Shown here one piece after another: positions 1 through 6,384 of a stretch of DNA of 6,624 nucleotides. The DNA lies in NCBI GenBank assembly GCA_964550025.1, contig CAZJYI010000327.1, forward strand, positions 1 to 6,624, written 5' to 3'. The DNA is from CAZJYI01 sp964550025. Lineage in GTDB: Bacteria; Verrucomicrobiota; Kiritimatiellia; UBA8416; CAYOBW01. The translations under genes and the position numbers were made by a program. Every line of letters starts with the position of its first letter. Within the stretch, counting starts at the first letter, position 1. The notes under the pieces were generated by a model. It was not told the origin of the DNA and did not search any database. It was given only the letters and a program-made list of their open reading frames with translations.

Positions 1-892
1 CCGTGGCCGAAGGGAAGACGACTCTCGGGATTATCAGGCCGGTGATCTCGTAGAACGCTTCCGGTTCGAGGATGAAGTCCGGCGCGCGGGCAATGACGCG
101 CGTGGGGTCGTCCAGGTCGAGCAGCATCACGCCGGTGCGGTAGACCGCCCGCTCGTCCACGCCGTGATAGAGCGTCAGCCACCCCTTATCAGTCTGCACC
201 GGCTGCCCGGAGGCCCCGATCTTGCGCTGCTCCCACGTGTCGTTCTGGGCCGTGGCGACCAGCACCGGGTCCTCCCAGTGCATCAGATCGTCCGAGTAGC
301 TCAGCCACATGCTGGGGCGGTCGCAACCGTATTCGGGACCCACGTAGTACATCGGGCGCCGCAGCATGGCGTAGCGGCCGTTGACCATTTCGGGAAAGAG
401 CACACAGTCGCGGTCATCGTTGTCGGGCGGCGTCATCAGCCCCATGTCCTCCCAGTGGACCAGGTCCTTCGAGCGCGCAATCCCCGAGCGATAGTTGTTG
501 GGATCGCCCTCGGGCACATGCGTGATGCGTACGTATTTCGGCACGCCCTTCCCATGCGGATAGCACTCCGGCGTGTAGTTGCGCTGCACATAGGTCATGT
601 AGAACGTGTCGCCATACTTCGCCAGCCGGGGATCCTCCACCGTGCCCTCCGGTGTGCCGATGTCCTCCCGCGAGAAGACCGGCTCCTCCCGCACGAGCTC
701 GAAGTTGAATCCATCCGTGCTCTTCCAGAGTCCGAACTGGCAAACGAACGGCACCAGGCTCGAGCAGGCGCGCTCCACCAGGTAGAACACGCCGTCCTCA
801 ACAATCGCGCCGGGATTGAACGTCACCACGTTTCGCCACGGCCGGTCATCCGGCGCCAGGATCGGGTTGCCTTCGTATCGTTTCAGTTTCAT
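1..892 (-). CDS. GH130 family glycoside phosphorylase/hydrolase (beta-mannoside-acting type), C-terminus cut by window edge
   Basis: 297 residues are visible from ATG 892, which follows AGAGG with eight-base spacing; the gene runs off the left edge with perhaps 30-50 residues missing. There is no signal peptide, so a cytoplasmic enzyme is expected. GH130 signatures of the five-bladed beta-propeller appear in order: RYEGNPILAPDD (5-16), FNPGAI (25-30), VEDPRL (85-90) whose Asp87 is the expected catalytic acid, DCVLFPE (162-168), WLSYSDDLMHWED (196-208), Lys224-Ile-Gly, LYHGV (241-245, His243), Tyr251-Arg252, LLDLDDP (257-263) and VVFPSAT (291-297). Known GH130 members phosphorolyse beta-1,4- or beta-1,2-mannosides, including Man-GlcNAc of N-glycans; some are plain mannosidases that lost phosphate-binding residues. 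The Lys224 and His243 pattern looks like the phosphorylase side, but that is a judgement by eye. The exact disaccharide cannot be named. Its place after three sulfatase domains suggests it handles the desulfated product. Confidence 0.88.
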   Translation of the reverse strand, partial: MKLKRYEGNPILAPDDRPWRNVVTFNPGAIVEDGVFYLVERACSSLVPFVCQFGLWKSTDGFNFELVREEPVFSREDIGTPEGTVEDPRLAKYGDTFYMTYVQRNYTPECYPHGKGVPKYVRITHVPEGDPNNYRSGIARSKDLVHWEDMGLMTPPDNDDRDCVLFPEMVNGRYAMLRRPMYYVGPEYGCDRPSMWLSYSDDLMHWEDPVLVATAQNDTWEQRKIGASGQPVQTDKGWLTLYHGVDERAVYRTGVMLLDLDDPTRVIARAPDFILEPEAFYEITGLIIPRVVFPSAT

Positions 893-1034
893 GTTCACAT
901 CCTCTCTGTGCGGTCACGTGTCGGTCCGGCAGCCGCAAAGGTGATTACTTGCTGTTTGCCTGCGATCGTCGGCCCGAGGCCGTCCAACCGTCGTTATCGC
1001 GTTCTCGAATCCTCGGGCACGGCGTTCCTGAAGC
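893..1034 (-). other. Intergenic region upstream of the GH130 gene
   Basis: 142 bases between the FGE-like stop and the GH130 start. It contains a small perfect hairpin (970-982, five-base stem CGGCC/GGCCG, three-base loop) that is not followed by a T-run, and a CACGTG palindrome near 915-920. The GH130 ribosome binding site AGAGG is at 905-901. No clear promoter pair is visible. Confidence 0.4.
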
Positions 1035-1283
1035 CTATTCTCCTTCCACCACCACGCGGAAGCCCGTATTGAAGACGCGCTGCCATTGCGGATAGGCCAG
1101 GCGGAAGGACGATGTGGCCCGCTTGGGCCGGTCGTACCACGAACCGCCGCGCACCACGCGTTGGCTCATGCCTCCCGCGTCCTCGCGTCCGTCCGCTTTC
1201 GTGTAGGGATAGGGGCGGTACGCCGACCGGGTCCACTCGGCGACGTTGTTGTGCATGTTCAAAAGCCCCTTCCTGCTGCTCAC
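1035..1283 (-). CDS. Truncated FGE/SUMF1-like (formylglycine-generating enzyme family) domain, C-terminal part only; probable remnant
   Basis: An 82-codon frame starting at GTG 1283 and ending in TAG at 1037-1035. It matches only the end of an FGE-sulfatase domain: LLNMHNNVAEWTRSAYRPYP (residues 7-26; the family usually has L-Y-D-M-x-G-N-V-x-E-W), RVVRGGSWYDRP (42-53) and NTGFRVV (72-78). Complete family members have about 200 or more residues before this point, including the W-x-DA-x-A-Y-C and LPTEAEWEYAARGG blocks; none are present. Upstream the same frame runs through the sulfatase tail without FGE-like text until a stop near 1378. True aerobic FGE has two catalytic Cys shortly after GGS; the aligned positions here are Asp51 and Ala56, so it should not oxidise sulfatase cysteines. 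GTG overlaps the sulfatase TGA (GTGA), which could couple translation. It may be a deletion remnant, an assembly join, or a short expressed protein; I favour a remnant. Confidence 0.75.
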   Translation of the reverse strand: MSSRKGLLNMHNNVAEWTRSAYRPYPYTKADGREDAGGMSQRVVRGGSWYDRPKRATSSFRLAYPQWQRVFNTGFRVVVEGE

Positions 1284-2785
1284 TTCTTCCCGGCCTTCCG
1301 TCGCTTCTTCTTGCCCGGTTCCTCTTCCGTCACGGTTGGCTTGGTGACCTTCTCGACAGACCCGCGGCCGCCCGAGTCAATCTGTGGCAGAGGAAAGTGT
1401 TTGTTCGGGACGTGTTGTTCCTTCATCACCGCGAGGAACGTCTCGACGCGGTCAGGATGAGCTTCGGCGACGTTGGTGGTCTCGCCTACGTCCTCGGCCA
1501 GGTTGAAAAGCTCAAGCACAGGTTCCGGCTTGTTCAACCAGCGAATGAGCTTCCAGTCGCCAACCCGGATCGTTTGACCGGCTCTGTCCGTTCGCGACCA
1601 CTCGAAGTAGATGGGCGCGCTGTCGGGGCGCGCCGTCTTCGACGCGCCGCGCAGGATGGGCAGGAGCGAGACGCCGGTCGTCTGTTCGGGCACCTTCTGT
1701 CCGGTCAACTCGGCAAATGTGGGCATGAAGTCCCAGAACGCGGAGACGAAGTCACTGGTGGATCCGGCTGCAATCTGGCCGGGCCAGCGCGCAATCATCG
1801 GGGTGCGCGTCCCACCTTCGTAGAGCGCGCCCTTTTTGTCCCTGAAGGGGCCATTGCTGTCGATCTCCTCGATTCCGCGCCCCCCCGGGCCGTTGTCGCT
1901 GGCGAAGATCACGAGCGTGTTCGAGGCGATATCGAGCTCTCCAAGCTCATCCAGGATCTGCCCGATGCTGCGGTCCATCTGCGCCACCTGGGAGGCGTAG
2001 ACCCGCGGCTGTCCCGTCAGTCCATGTGTCTTGGCAAACGGCTCATCCTGTAGCGAATCACGCGGCTTGTAAGGGCCGTGCGGGAACTGGTAGGCCAGGT
2101 AGAGGAAGAACGGGGCGTCCTTGTGTCGCTCGATGAATTCAATCGCCCGTTGCGTGTACTGGGGATGGACGTGCTTCCTGTCCTCGTTCTCCACGTACTC
2201 GCCGTTGTCCCACAACTTGGCCGGGTGGTACGTGTGCGCGTCGACGTGGGTGGCGAGGCCGAAAAACTCATCGAACCCGACTGCGAGCGGATCGCCGGGC
2301 GTGCCGGGATTCCCCAGCCCCCATTTGCCGACCACGCCGGTTCGGTACCCCGCCGCCTTGAAAATCTCGGCAATGGTGACGCGGTCTCTCGGTTTCGCGC
2401 GAAGCGGGAAGTCGCTTCCTCGGCCGACCTTGTCCTTCAGCGTTTTCCATGGAGAGCTCGCAGCCACCTGGCCGGGATTGCCTCGTTGGAAGGCACGTCC
2501 GGTATGCTGACCGGTAATCAGGCAGCTTCGCGAAGGACCGCAGACGGTCGCTCCGGCATAGTGCTGCGTGAAGCGCATGCCTTCGGCTGCGAGGCGGTTC
2601 AGGTTGGGCGTCGGAATGATCTTGCCCCCGTAGCAGCCCGGGTCCCCCGGTCCCATGTCGTCCGCCAGGATGAAGAGGACGTTGGGACCATCTGCCGCGT
2701 GAAGGGGCTCTGCCAGGGCGGCAAACAGCGCCAGTGCAAGTAGGGTTCCAGGTAGCGTTCTTCCTGGCGGACGTGTGTTCGTCAT
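1280..2785 (-). CDS. Exported S1-type sulfatase (arylsulfatase-like) with basic C-terminal tail
   Basis: A 501-residue sulfatase of ordinary family length. I chose ATG 2785 rather than the in-frame ATG at 2815: the first is preceded by a purine-rich Shine-Dalgarno site and opens directly into a signal peptide (arginines at 5 and 9, hydrophobic residues about 11-25, likely cut after LHA at residue 30). Catalytic features: Asp42/Asp43 of ADDMG, formylglycine site C82-G-P-S-R, Lys154 in GKWG, His236 in FPHGP, SDNG (Asp297, Asn298), and Lys318 ahead of YEGGTRTP. The position usually occupied by His in GKWH is Gly156; I recall GKWG as common in some bacterial arylsulfatase groups, so this probably marks a subfamily rather than a defect. 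The C-terminus (about 488-501) is dominated by Lys and Arg. It lies 264 bases after the tandem sulfatase, and its stop overlaps the start of the FGE-like fragment. Substrate unknown. Confidence 0.93.
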   Translation of the reverse strand: MTNTRPPGRTLPGTLLALALFAALAEPLHAADGPNVLFILADDMGPGDPGCYGGKIIPTPNLNRLAAEGMRFTQHYAGATVCGPSRSCLITGQHTGRAFQRGNPGQVAASSPWKTLKDKVGRGSDFPLRAKPRDRVTIAEIFKAAGYRTGVVGKWGLGNPGTPGDPLAVGFDEFFGLATHVDAHTYHPAKLWDNGEYVENEDRKHVHPQYTQRAIEFIERHKDAPFFLYLAYQFPHGPYKPRDSLQDEPFAKTHGLTGQPRVYASQVAQMDRSIGQILDELGELDIASNTLVIFASDNGPGGRGIEEIDSNGPFRDKKGALYEGGTRTPMIARWPGQIAAGSTSDFVSAFWDFMPTFAELTGQKVPEQTTGVSLLPILRGASKTARPDSAPIYFEWSRTDRAGQTIRVGDWKLIRWLNKPEPVLELFNLAEDVGETTNVAEAHPDRVETFLAVMKEQHVPNKHFPLPQIDSGGRGSVEKVTKPTVTEEEPGKKKRRKAGKK

Positions 2786-2794
2786 GCTCGCGTG

Positions 2795-2806
2795 TCCTTC
2801 CCTTCC
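2795..2806 (-). promoter_or_regulatory. Ribosome binding site deciding the sulfatase start
   Basis: On the minus strand this reads GGAAGGGAAGGA and ends nine bases before ATG 2785. The alternative in-frame ATG at 2815 has only a weak purine stretch before it and would add ten hydrophilic residues before the signal peptide. The site therefore supports the shorter protein. Confidence 0.7.
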
Positions 2807-2834
2807 TGTTTTCATTCAGTCCCGATGATTATCC

Positions 2835-2942
2835 TCCGAGAGTCGATCGTGGCGAGCATTTTCCGTTGTGACCGGTACAGCTCGCGAGGCCCCGGCAGGA
2901 ACGCCAGCTGGAGGGCGAGGCTGATCCGAGCCGCGATCGTGG
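2835..2942. repeat. Imperfect 18-base direct repeat, copies 90 bases apart
   Basis: The two copies are at 2835-2852 and 2925-2942. They share TCCGAG, three variable bases, then CGATCGTGG on the plus strand, matching 15 of 18 positions. CGATCG is itself palindromic. Both copies lie in the gap upstream of the 501-residue sulfatase. They could be operator-like sites or a chance match in a short GC-rich stretch. Confidence 0.35.
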
Positions 2943-3049
2943 ACGGTGCAAGTGGCAGACGCAACGGCCGGATTTGCTCGACGCATGCGCACGCCCTCTC
3001 GCACGGCTCGGCGCGGGTTCGCCCTCCAGAGGCAGAGAAGCGCACGCTA

Positions 3050-6000
3050 TCAGCTGGATTGCGGGAATGAAACGCCCTTGGGCGGCTCGTCGCTCGGGGC
3101 GAGCTTCTTGATGCGGTCCATTTCATGGCGGAGCTGCTCGACGATCTCGGGGCAGCGTTCCCAGAGATCGTTCTTCTCGCAAGGGTCCTCTTCGAGGTTG
3201 TAGAGTTGGCCGGACTCCGGGTCGTCCATGGTTTTGTCCTCTCCGAGCCCGCCGTAATTCGCGTTGACATGCCCGCCCGACCACTTGGTGCCGAAGATCG
3301 CTTTCCATTTTCCGTGGCGAAGCGCGAGGAGCCCCCGGTATGTGGCGGTGACCATGGCTGGCCGAGGGGAGATCCTCTCCTTCTGCTGCAGCAGAGCGGG
3401 CAGCTGGTTGACGCTGTCCGGTCCCGCTCCATCGGGCAGAGGGTCACCGCACAACGCAGCGGAGGTCGCGAGTATGTCGATCAGGCCGATGAGATGATCC
3501 GTCGCCGCCCCGGCAGGAATACGGCCGGGCCAGCGGGCGACAAACGGCACACGCGTTCCGCCGTCCCAGGCGCAGGTCTTGAAACCGCGGTAGGGGCCGG
3601 TCGGCTCGTGCCCCTTCTTTCTGGCGACCGGGCTGTTGAGAGGCCCGTTGTCCGTGGTGAAGATCAGGAGGGTGTCGTCCGACAGCTCCATCCGATCGAG
3701 CGCCTCCAGGATTCTGCCGACGTTCTGGTCGGCCCAGAAGATCTTGTCCTCGCGCTGGGTCATGCCGGTCTTGCCCTCGAATCGTGCGGGGACTTTCACC
3801 GCGCCGTGAATGGCGTTGAGCGGGAGGTAGACGAAGAAGGGGCAATCGGTGTGATTCTGTTCGTGTGATTCGATGAACGCGATTGCCTTGTCCACGTAGA
3901 TGTCGTCGACCTTGTCCCGGGCCAATGCGGGGTCATGCATTGCGCCACTCTTGTTGCGCTTCAGCTTGCCGACGACCCGGTTGTCCTCGATGAAGAACGG
4001 AAGCCTTCCCGCGTTTGACGCCGTCCCGAAATAGGTGTCGAAGCCAATATCGGTTGGGGCATTCCCAAACGGTTTGGTGTGGTCGATCCCCCTTGCCACC
4101 CGGGCGGCTTCCTTCCGATCCCGCGTATGCCAATGGGACCTCCAGTTGGAGGGATCACCGGGGACAGGCGTCCAGTCCAGACCGAGGTGCCACTTTCCGA
4201 ATCCGCCGGTCCGATACCCCTGCGACTTGAGATAGGAAGCCAGGGTCGTCCGGCCCCTGGTGATCAACGCCGGCGCGTAGTACGGCAGCACGTGCTTCTT
4301 CAGATAGGAACGCCAGGGGTATCGCCCCGTCAGCAATCCGTAGCGCGTGGGCGTGCAGACCGCCGACGGCGTATGAGCATTCGTAAACCGGATCCCCTCC
4401 CGGGCGACGCGGTCGATCTGCGGCGTCTTGATGGGGGAATCCGGGTTGTTGCAGCTCGTGTCGCCCCAGCCAAAGTCGTCGGCGAGGATCAAGACGATAT
4501 TCGGCTTACCCGACTCTCTGGACTTGTTGGCCTGTTCACGCTCCACCTTGGTCACGTATACATAGAATGCATCGAGCGACCTCCCGTCAGCATCCTTGAA
4601 TGTCGCCGACAGACGATGAGACCCAACGCCGAGGTTTGTTTGAAAAACCGCCGCCTTGGTGCTCTCGTCTACGCCTATCGTCATCCGTTGATCGCCGATG
4701 GTCAGGACGGCTTTGACGGCGGGAAACCCCATGCCTGGCGTAGTCCGTTGGGCGCTCTTGCCGTATACCGGGGCGCCCGGCGGCAGGTCGGCGTGAATCG
4801 GGCGGTCGAGCTCCACCGGCCAGCGGCGTGCTTCGAGTCTGTATTCGCCGTCTTCGGTAGCGGTCACCGGCCAGAACGCGGCGGGGCGTTTGCTTCCCGG
4901 CTTGTCGATCCTTTTCTTGATCTGCCGCATCTCGTTCTGGAACCAGCCGAAGTGTCGTCCGATGCAGTCATGGTAGTTGAGGGCTACTGTCCTGGCTCCG
5001 GGCGCCGTGAGGGGGATCCTCGGGATATCCTCGAACGAGGGCTCCAACTCGTCCCACAGCTTGTCATACCACCCACTCAGTTCCTGCACGACCTCCGGGT
5101 GCTGATTGAAGACGTTTTCCCTCTGGCCGGGGTCCGCGTCGATGTCGTACAGCTCCTTGCCGTCGACCAGGCGCCAGCGCTCGCTCATCACCGCCGTGGT
5201 CGCCCATTTCGTGGGCAACTTCTTCTTCTGGTTGTCGGTCATGATGATGCGGTCGGGCCAGTCCGGGTGGTCGCCCTTCTCCAGCAGTGGACGCAGACTC
5301 GTGCCGTCGATCTTCAGCCCTTCGGGCTTCTCCAGGCCGCACAGCTCAAGCAGCGTGGGGAACACGTCGATGTGTGCCGTGAGGGTTTTGATGCGCTTCT
5401 CTCGGTCGAAGCCACCCGCCGGCCAATGCAGAAAGAAGGGAACCCGGTGTCCGCCATCGTACGTGGAGCCCTTGCCGCCTTTCATGCCGGCGTTGAAGAT
5501 GCGTCCGCCACCCGCCGTTCCGTTGTCAGTCGTAAAGATGAAGATCGTGTTCTCGGACAGCCCCTGATCCCGCAGCCAGGCTCGGAGCTTACCGACGTTT
5601 TCGTCGATGTTCGCGATCATGCCGTAGAAGGTTGCCAGGCTCCTGGTTTTCCCGTTCCTGTAAGGTTCTGCGTACGATGGCGGACAGATTCGCGGCCCGT
5701 GCGGTGCGTTGGTTGCCAGGTACAGGAAGAAGGGCTTACTCTCATTGACGGCCTTCGCGATGAACTGCGTGGCCGCGGAGAAAAAGACATCCGTACAATA
5801 CCCGCTGACCTTCGTGGGCTTGCCGTTTTTGTAGTAGGTATCGTCGAGATAGCAGTTGTCCCAATAGTCCGCCAACACACCGACCGCGCCTCCGTAATGG
5901 CGGAGCACCGCGTCGAAGTCATGGTATTCCGGGCCGAAGGGGTAGTTGTCACCCAGGTGCCACTTGCCGAACATGCCCGTTGCGTATCCTCCGTTCTTGA

Positions 6001-6340
6001 AGGAGGTACTCAGCATGAGCTCATCGCCCCGCGCGATGAAGTCGGGCGAAAGCACGTTGTGAATCCCGCTTCGATCCGCGTAGCGCCCTGTCATCAGCGC
6101 GGCGCGAGTCGGAACGCAGTAGGGGGACACGTGATAGTCGTCCAGGCGCACACTCTGTGATGCAAGTGTATCCAGGTTCGGCGTCTTGAGAAACGGATTC
6201 CCGTGCGACCCCACATCGCCGTAGCCCTGGTCGTCCGTCATGATCAGGATCACGTTGGGGCGGTTGTCCCCGGGCGATGCGGCTTCAACCGCGAACGCCG
6301 TCAGGACGGCTGCCAGCAGGAGCAGGCGTTGTCTTCTCAT
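3050..6340 (-). CDS. Exported tandem (double-headed) sulfatase with two complete S1-type catalytic domains
   Basis: A 1096-residue protein expected to hydrolyse sulfate esters outside the cytoplasm. The ATG at 6340 follows GGGAG (6354-6350, nine-base spacing) and opens a signal peptide: MRRQR, a hydrophobic run, then a likely cut after VEA near residue 20, with no lipobox Cys. Domain 1 (about 28-430) has metal-site Asp36/Asp37, the formylglycine site C75-V-P-T-R, GKWH (Lys126, His128), APHG (His214), TDNG (Asp272, Asn273) and Lys290. Residues about 431-605 form a beta-rich module like the C-terminal part of roughly 600-residue bacterial arylsulfatases. Domain 2 (about 612-1090) repeats the set: Asp621/Asp622, C662-T-P-T-R, GKWH (Lys716, His718), His845, Asp897/Asn898, Lys921. 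Most bacterial S1 sulfatases are 450-600 residues with one head, so this looks like a fusion of two genes. Domain 2 has no signal peptide of its own. The stop is TGA followed directly by TAG. The substrates of either head are not readable from sequence. Confidence 0.93.
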   Translation of the reverse strand: MRRQRLLLLAAVLTAFAVEAASPGDNRPNVILIMTDDQGYGDVGSHGNPFLKTPNLDTLASQSVRLDDYHVSPYCVPTRAALMTGRYADRSGIHNVLSPDFIARGDELMLSTSFKNGGYATGMFGKWHLGDNYPFGPEYHDFDAVLRHYGGAVGVLADYWDNCYLDDTYYKNGKPTKVSGYCTDVFFSAATQFIAKAVNESKPFFLYLATNAPHGPRICPPSYAEPYRNGKTRSLATFYGMIANIDENVGKLRAWLRDQGLSENTIFIFTTDNGTAGGGRIFNAGMKGGKGSTYDGGHRVPFFLHWPAGGFDREKRIKTLTAHIDVFPTLLELCGLEKPEGLKIDGTSLRPLLEKGDHPDWPDRIIMTDNQKKKLPTKWATTAVMSERWRLVDGKELYDIDADPGQRENVFNQHPEVVQELSGWYDKLWDELEPSFEDIPRIPLTAPGARTVALNYHDCIGRHFGWFQNEMRQIKKRIDKPGSKRPAAFWPVTATEDGEYRLEARRWPVELDRPIHADLPPGAPVYGKSAQRTTPGMGFPAVKAVLTIGDQRMTIGVDESTKAAVFQTNLGVGSHRLSATFKDADGRSLDAFYVYVTKVEREQANKSRESGKPNIVLILADDFGWGDTSCNNPDSPIKTPQIDRVAREGIRFTNAHTPSAVCTPTRYGLLTGRYPWRSYLKKHVLPYYAPALITRGRTTLASYLKSQGYRTGGFGKWHLGLDWTPVPGDPSNWRSHWHTRDRKEAARVARGIDHTKPFGNAPTDIGFDTYFGTASNAGRLPFFIEDNRVVGKLKRNKSGAMHDPALARDKVDDIYVDKAIAFIESHEQNHTDCPFFVYLPLNAIHGAVKVPARFEGKTGMTQREDKIFWADQNVGRILEALDRMELSDDTLLIFTTDNGPLNSPVARKKGHEPTGPYRGFKTCAWDGGTRVPFVARWPGRIPAGAATDHLIGLIDILATSAALCGDPLPDGAGPDSVNQLPALLQQKERISPRPAMVTATYRGLLALRHGKWKAIFGTKWSGGHVNANYGGLGEDKTMDDPESGQLYNLEEDPCEKNDLWERCPEIVEQLRHEMDRIKKLAPSDEPPKGVSFPQSS
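4526..5050 (-). other. Beta-rich module between the two sulfatase heads
   Basis: This is residues about 431-605 of the tandem sulfatase. It begins after the first head's typical closing text (ELYDIDADPGQRENV, residues 396-410, then a helix). It includes an aromatic/His-rich stretch (NYHDCIGRHFGWFQNEMRQ, residues 455-473) and then the pattern EDGEYRLEARRWPVE (496-510), followed by alternating strands to about residue 598. The Gly-Glu-Tyr...Arg-Arg-Trp-Pro pattern is one I associate with the C-terminal sandwich of planctomycete-type arylsulfatases. It may pack on the first active site or bind glycan. A charged, flexible join (residues 598-612) leads to the second head. Domain boundaries are estimates by eye. 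Confidence 0.6.
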
Positions 6341-6384
6341 CTACCGTTTCTCCCATTCGAAGCGGGCGTAATGCGTTCCACCAG

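Larger units (their letters stand above)
2786..3049 (-). other. Intergenic region between the two sulfatase genes
   Basis: A 264-base stretch between the TGA-TAG end of the tandem sulfatase and the start of the next sulfatase. It stays open over most of its length in all three minus-strand frames, as GC-rich DNA often does. The conceptual products (for example 3004-2816, 62 residues) resemble no family I know. I see no hairpin followed by a T-run and no convincing -35/-10 pair. It holds one imperfect direct repeat (listed separately), two copies of the 8-mer GCGTGCGC on the minus strand (3047-3040 and 2994-2987), and the ribosome binding site for the next gene. The gap is long for a tightly coupled operon, so an internal promoter is possible. 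Confidence 0.5.

Noticed and set aside
970..982. Hairpin considered as an intrinsic terminator after the FGE-like fragment
   Set aside because: The stem is only five base pairs and no T-run follows on the minus strand.
164..1072. Plus-strand open frame of 302 codons opposite the GH130 gene
   Set aside because: GH130 motifs on the minus strand explain this region; the plus product is His/Val/Arg-rich without family motifs.
1280..1330. Programmed -1 frameshift in the Lys-rich tail fusing the sulfatase to the FGE-like fragment
   Set aside because: The geometry is right for -1, but there is no X-XXY-YYZ slippery heptamer (the runs are AAG repeats after C or G) and no clear downstream structure; GTG initiation is simpler.
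1112..2053. Plus-strand open frame of 313 codons opposite the sulfatase tail and FGE-like fragment
   Set aside because: The opposite strand carries clear sulfatase and FGE motifs; the plus product shows only composition bias.
2812..3447. A minus-strand frame covering the intergenic gap and ending with an ATGA overlap at the upstream in-frame ATG of the sulfatase
   Set aside because: Most of it is an out-of-frame reading of sulfatase head 2, the remaining 70 or so residues match nothing I know, and the overlapped ATG is probably not the real start.
4500..4540. Possibility that the two sulfatase heads are separate genes wrongly read as one
   Set aside because: The frame is continuous with no stop, there is no signal peptide or good ribosome binding site before head 2, and the linker is a charged, plausible interdomain join.
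4079..6160. A long open frame on the plus strand (693 codons) opposite the tandem sulfatase
   Set aside because: It is antisense to a protein with intact catalytic motifs, its product resembles no family, and long antisense frames are expected in GC-rich coding DNA.
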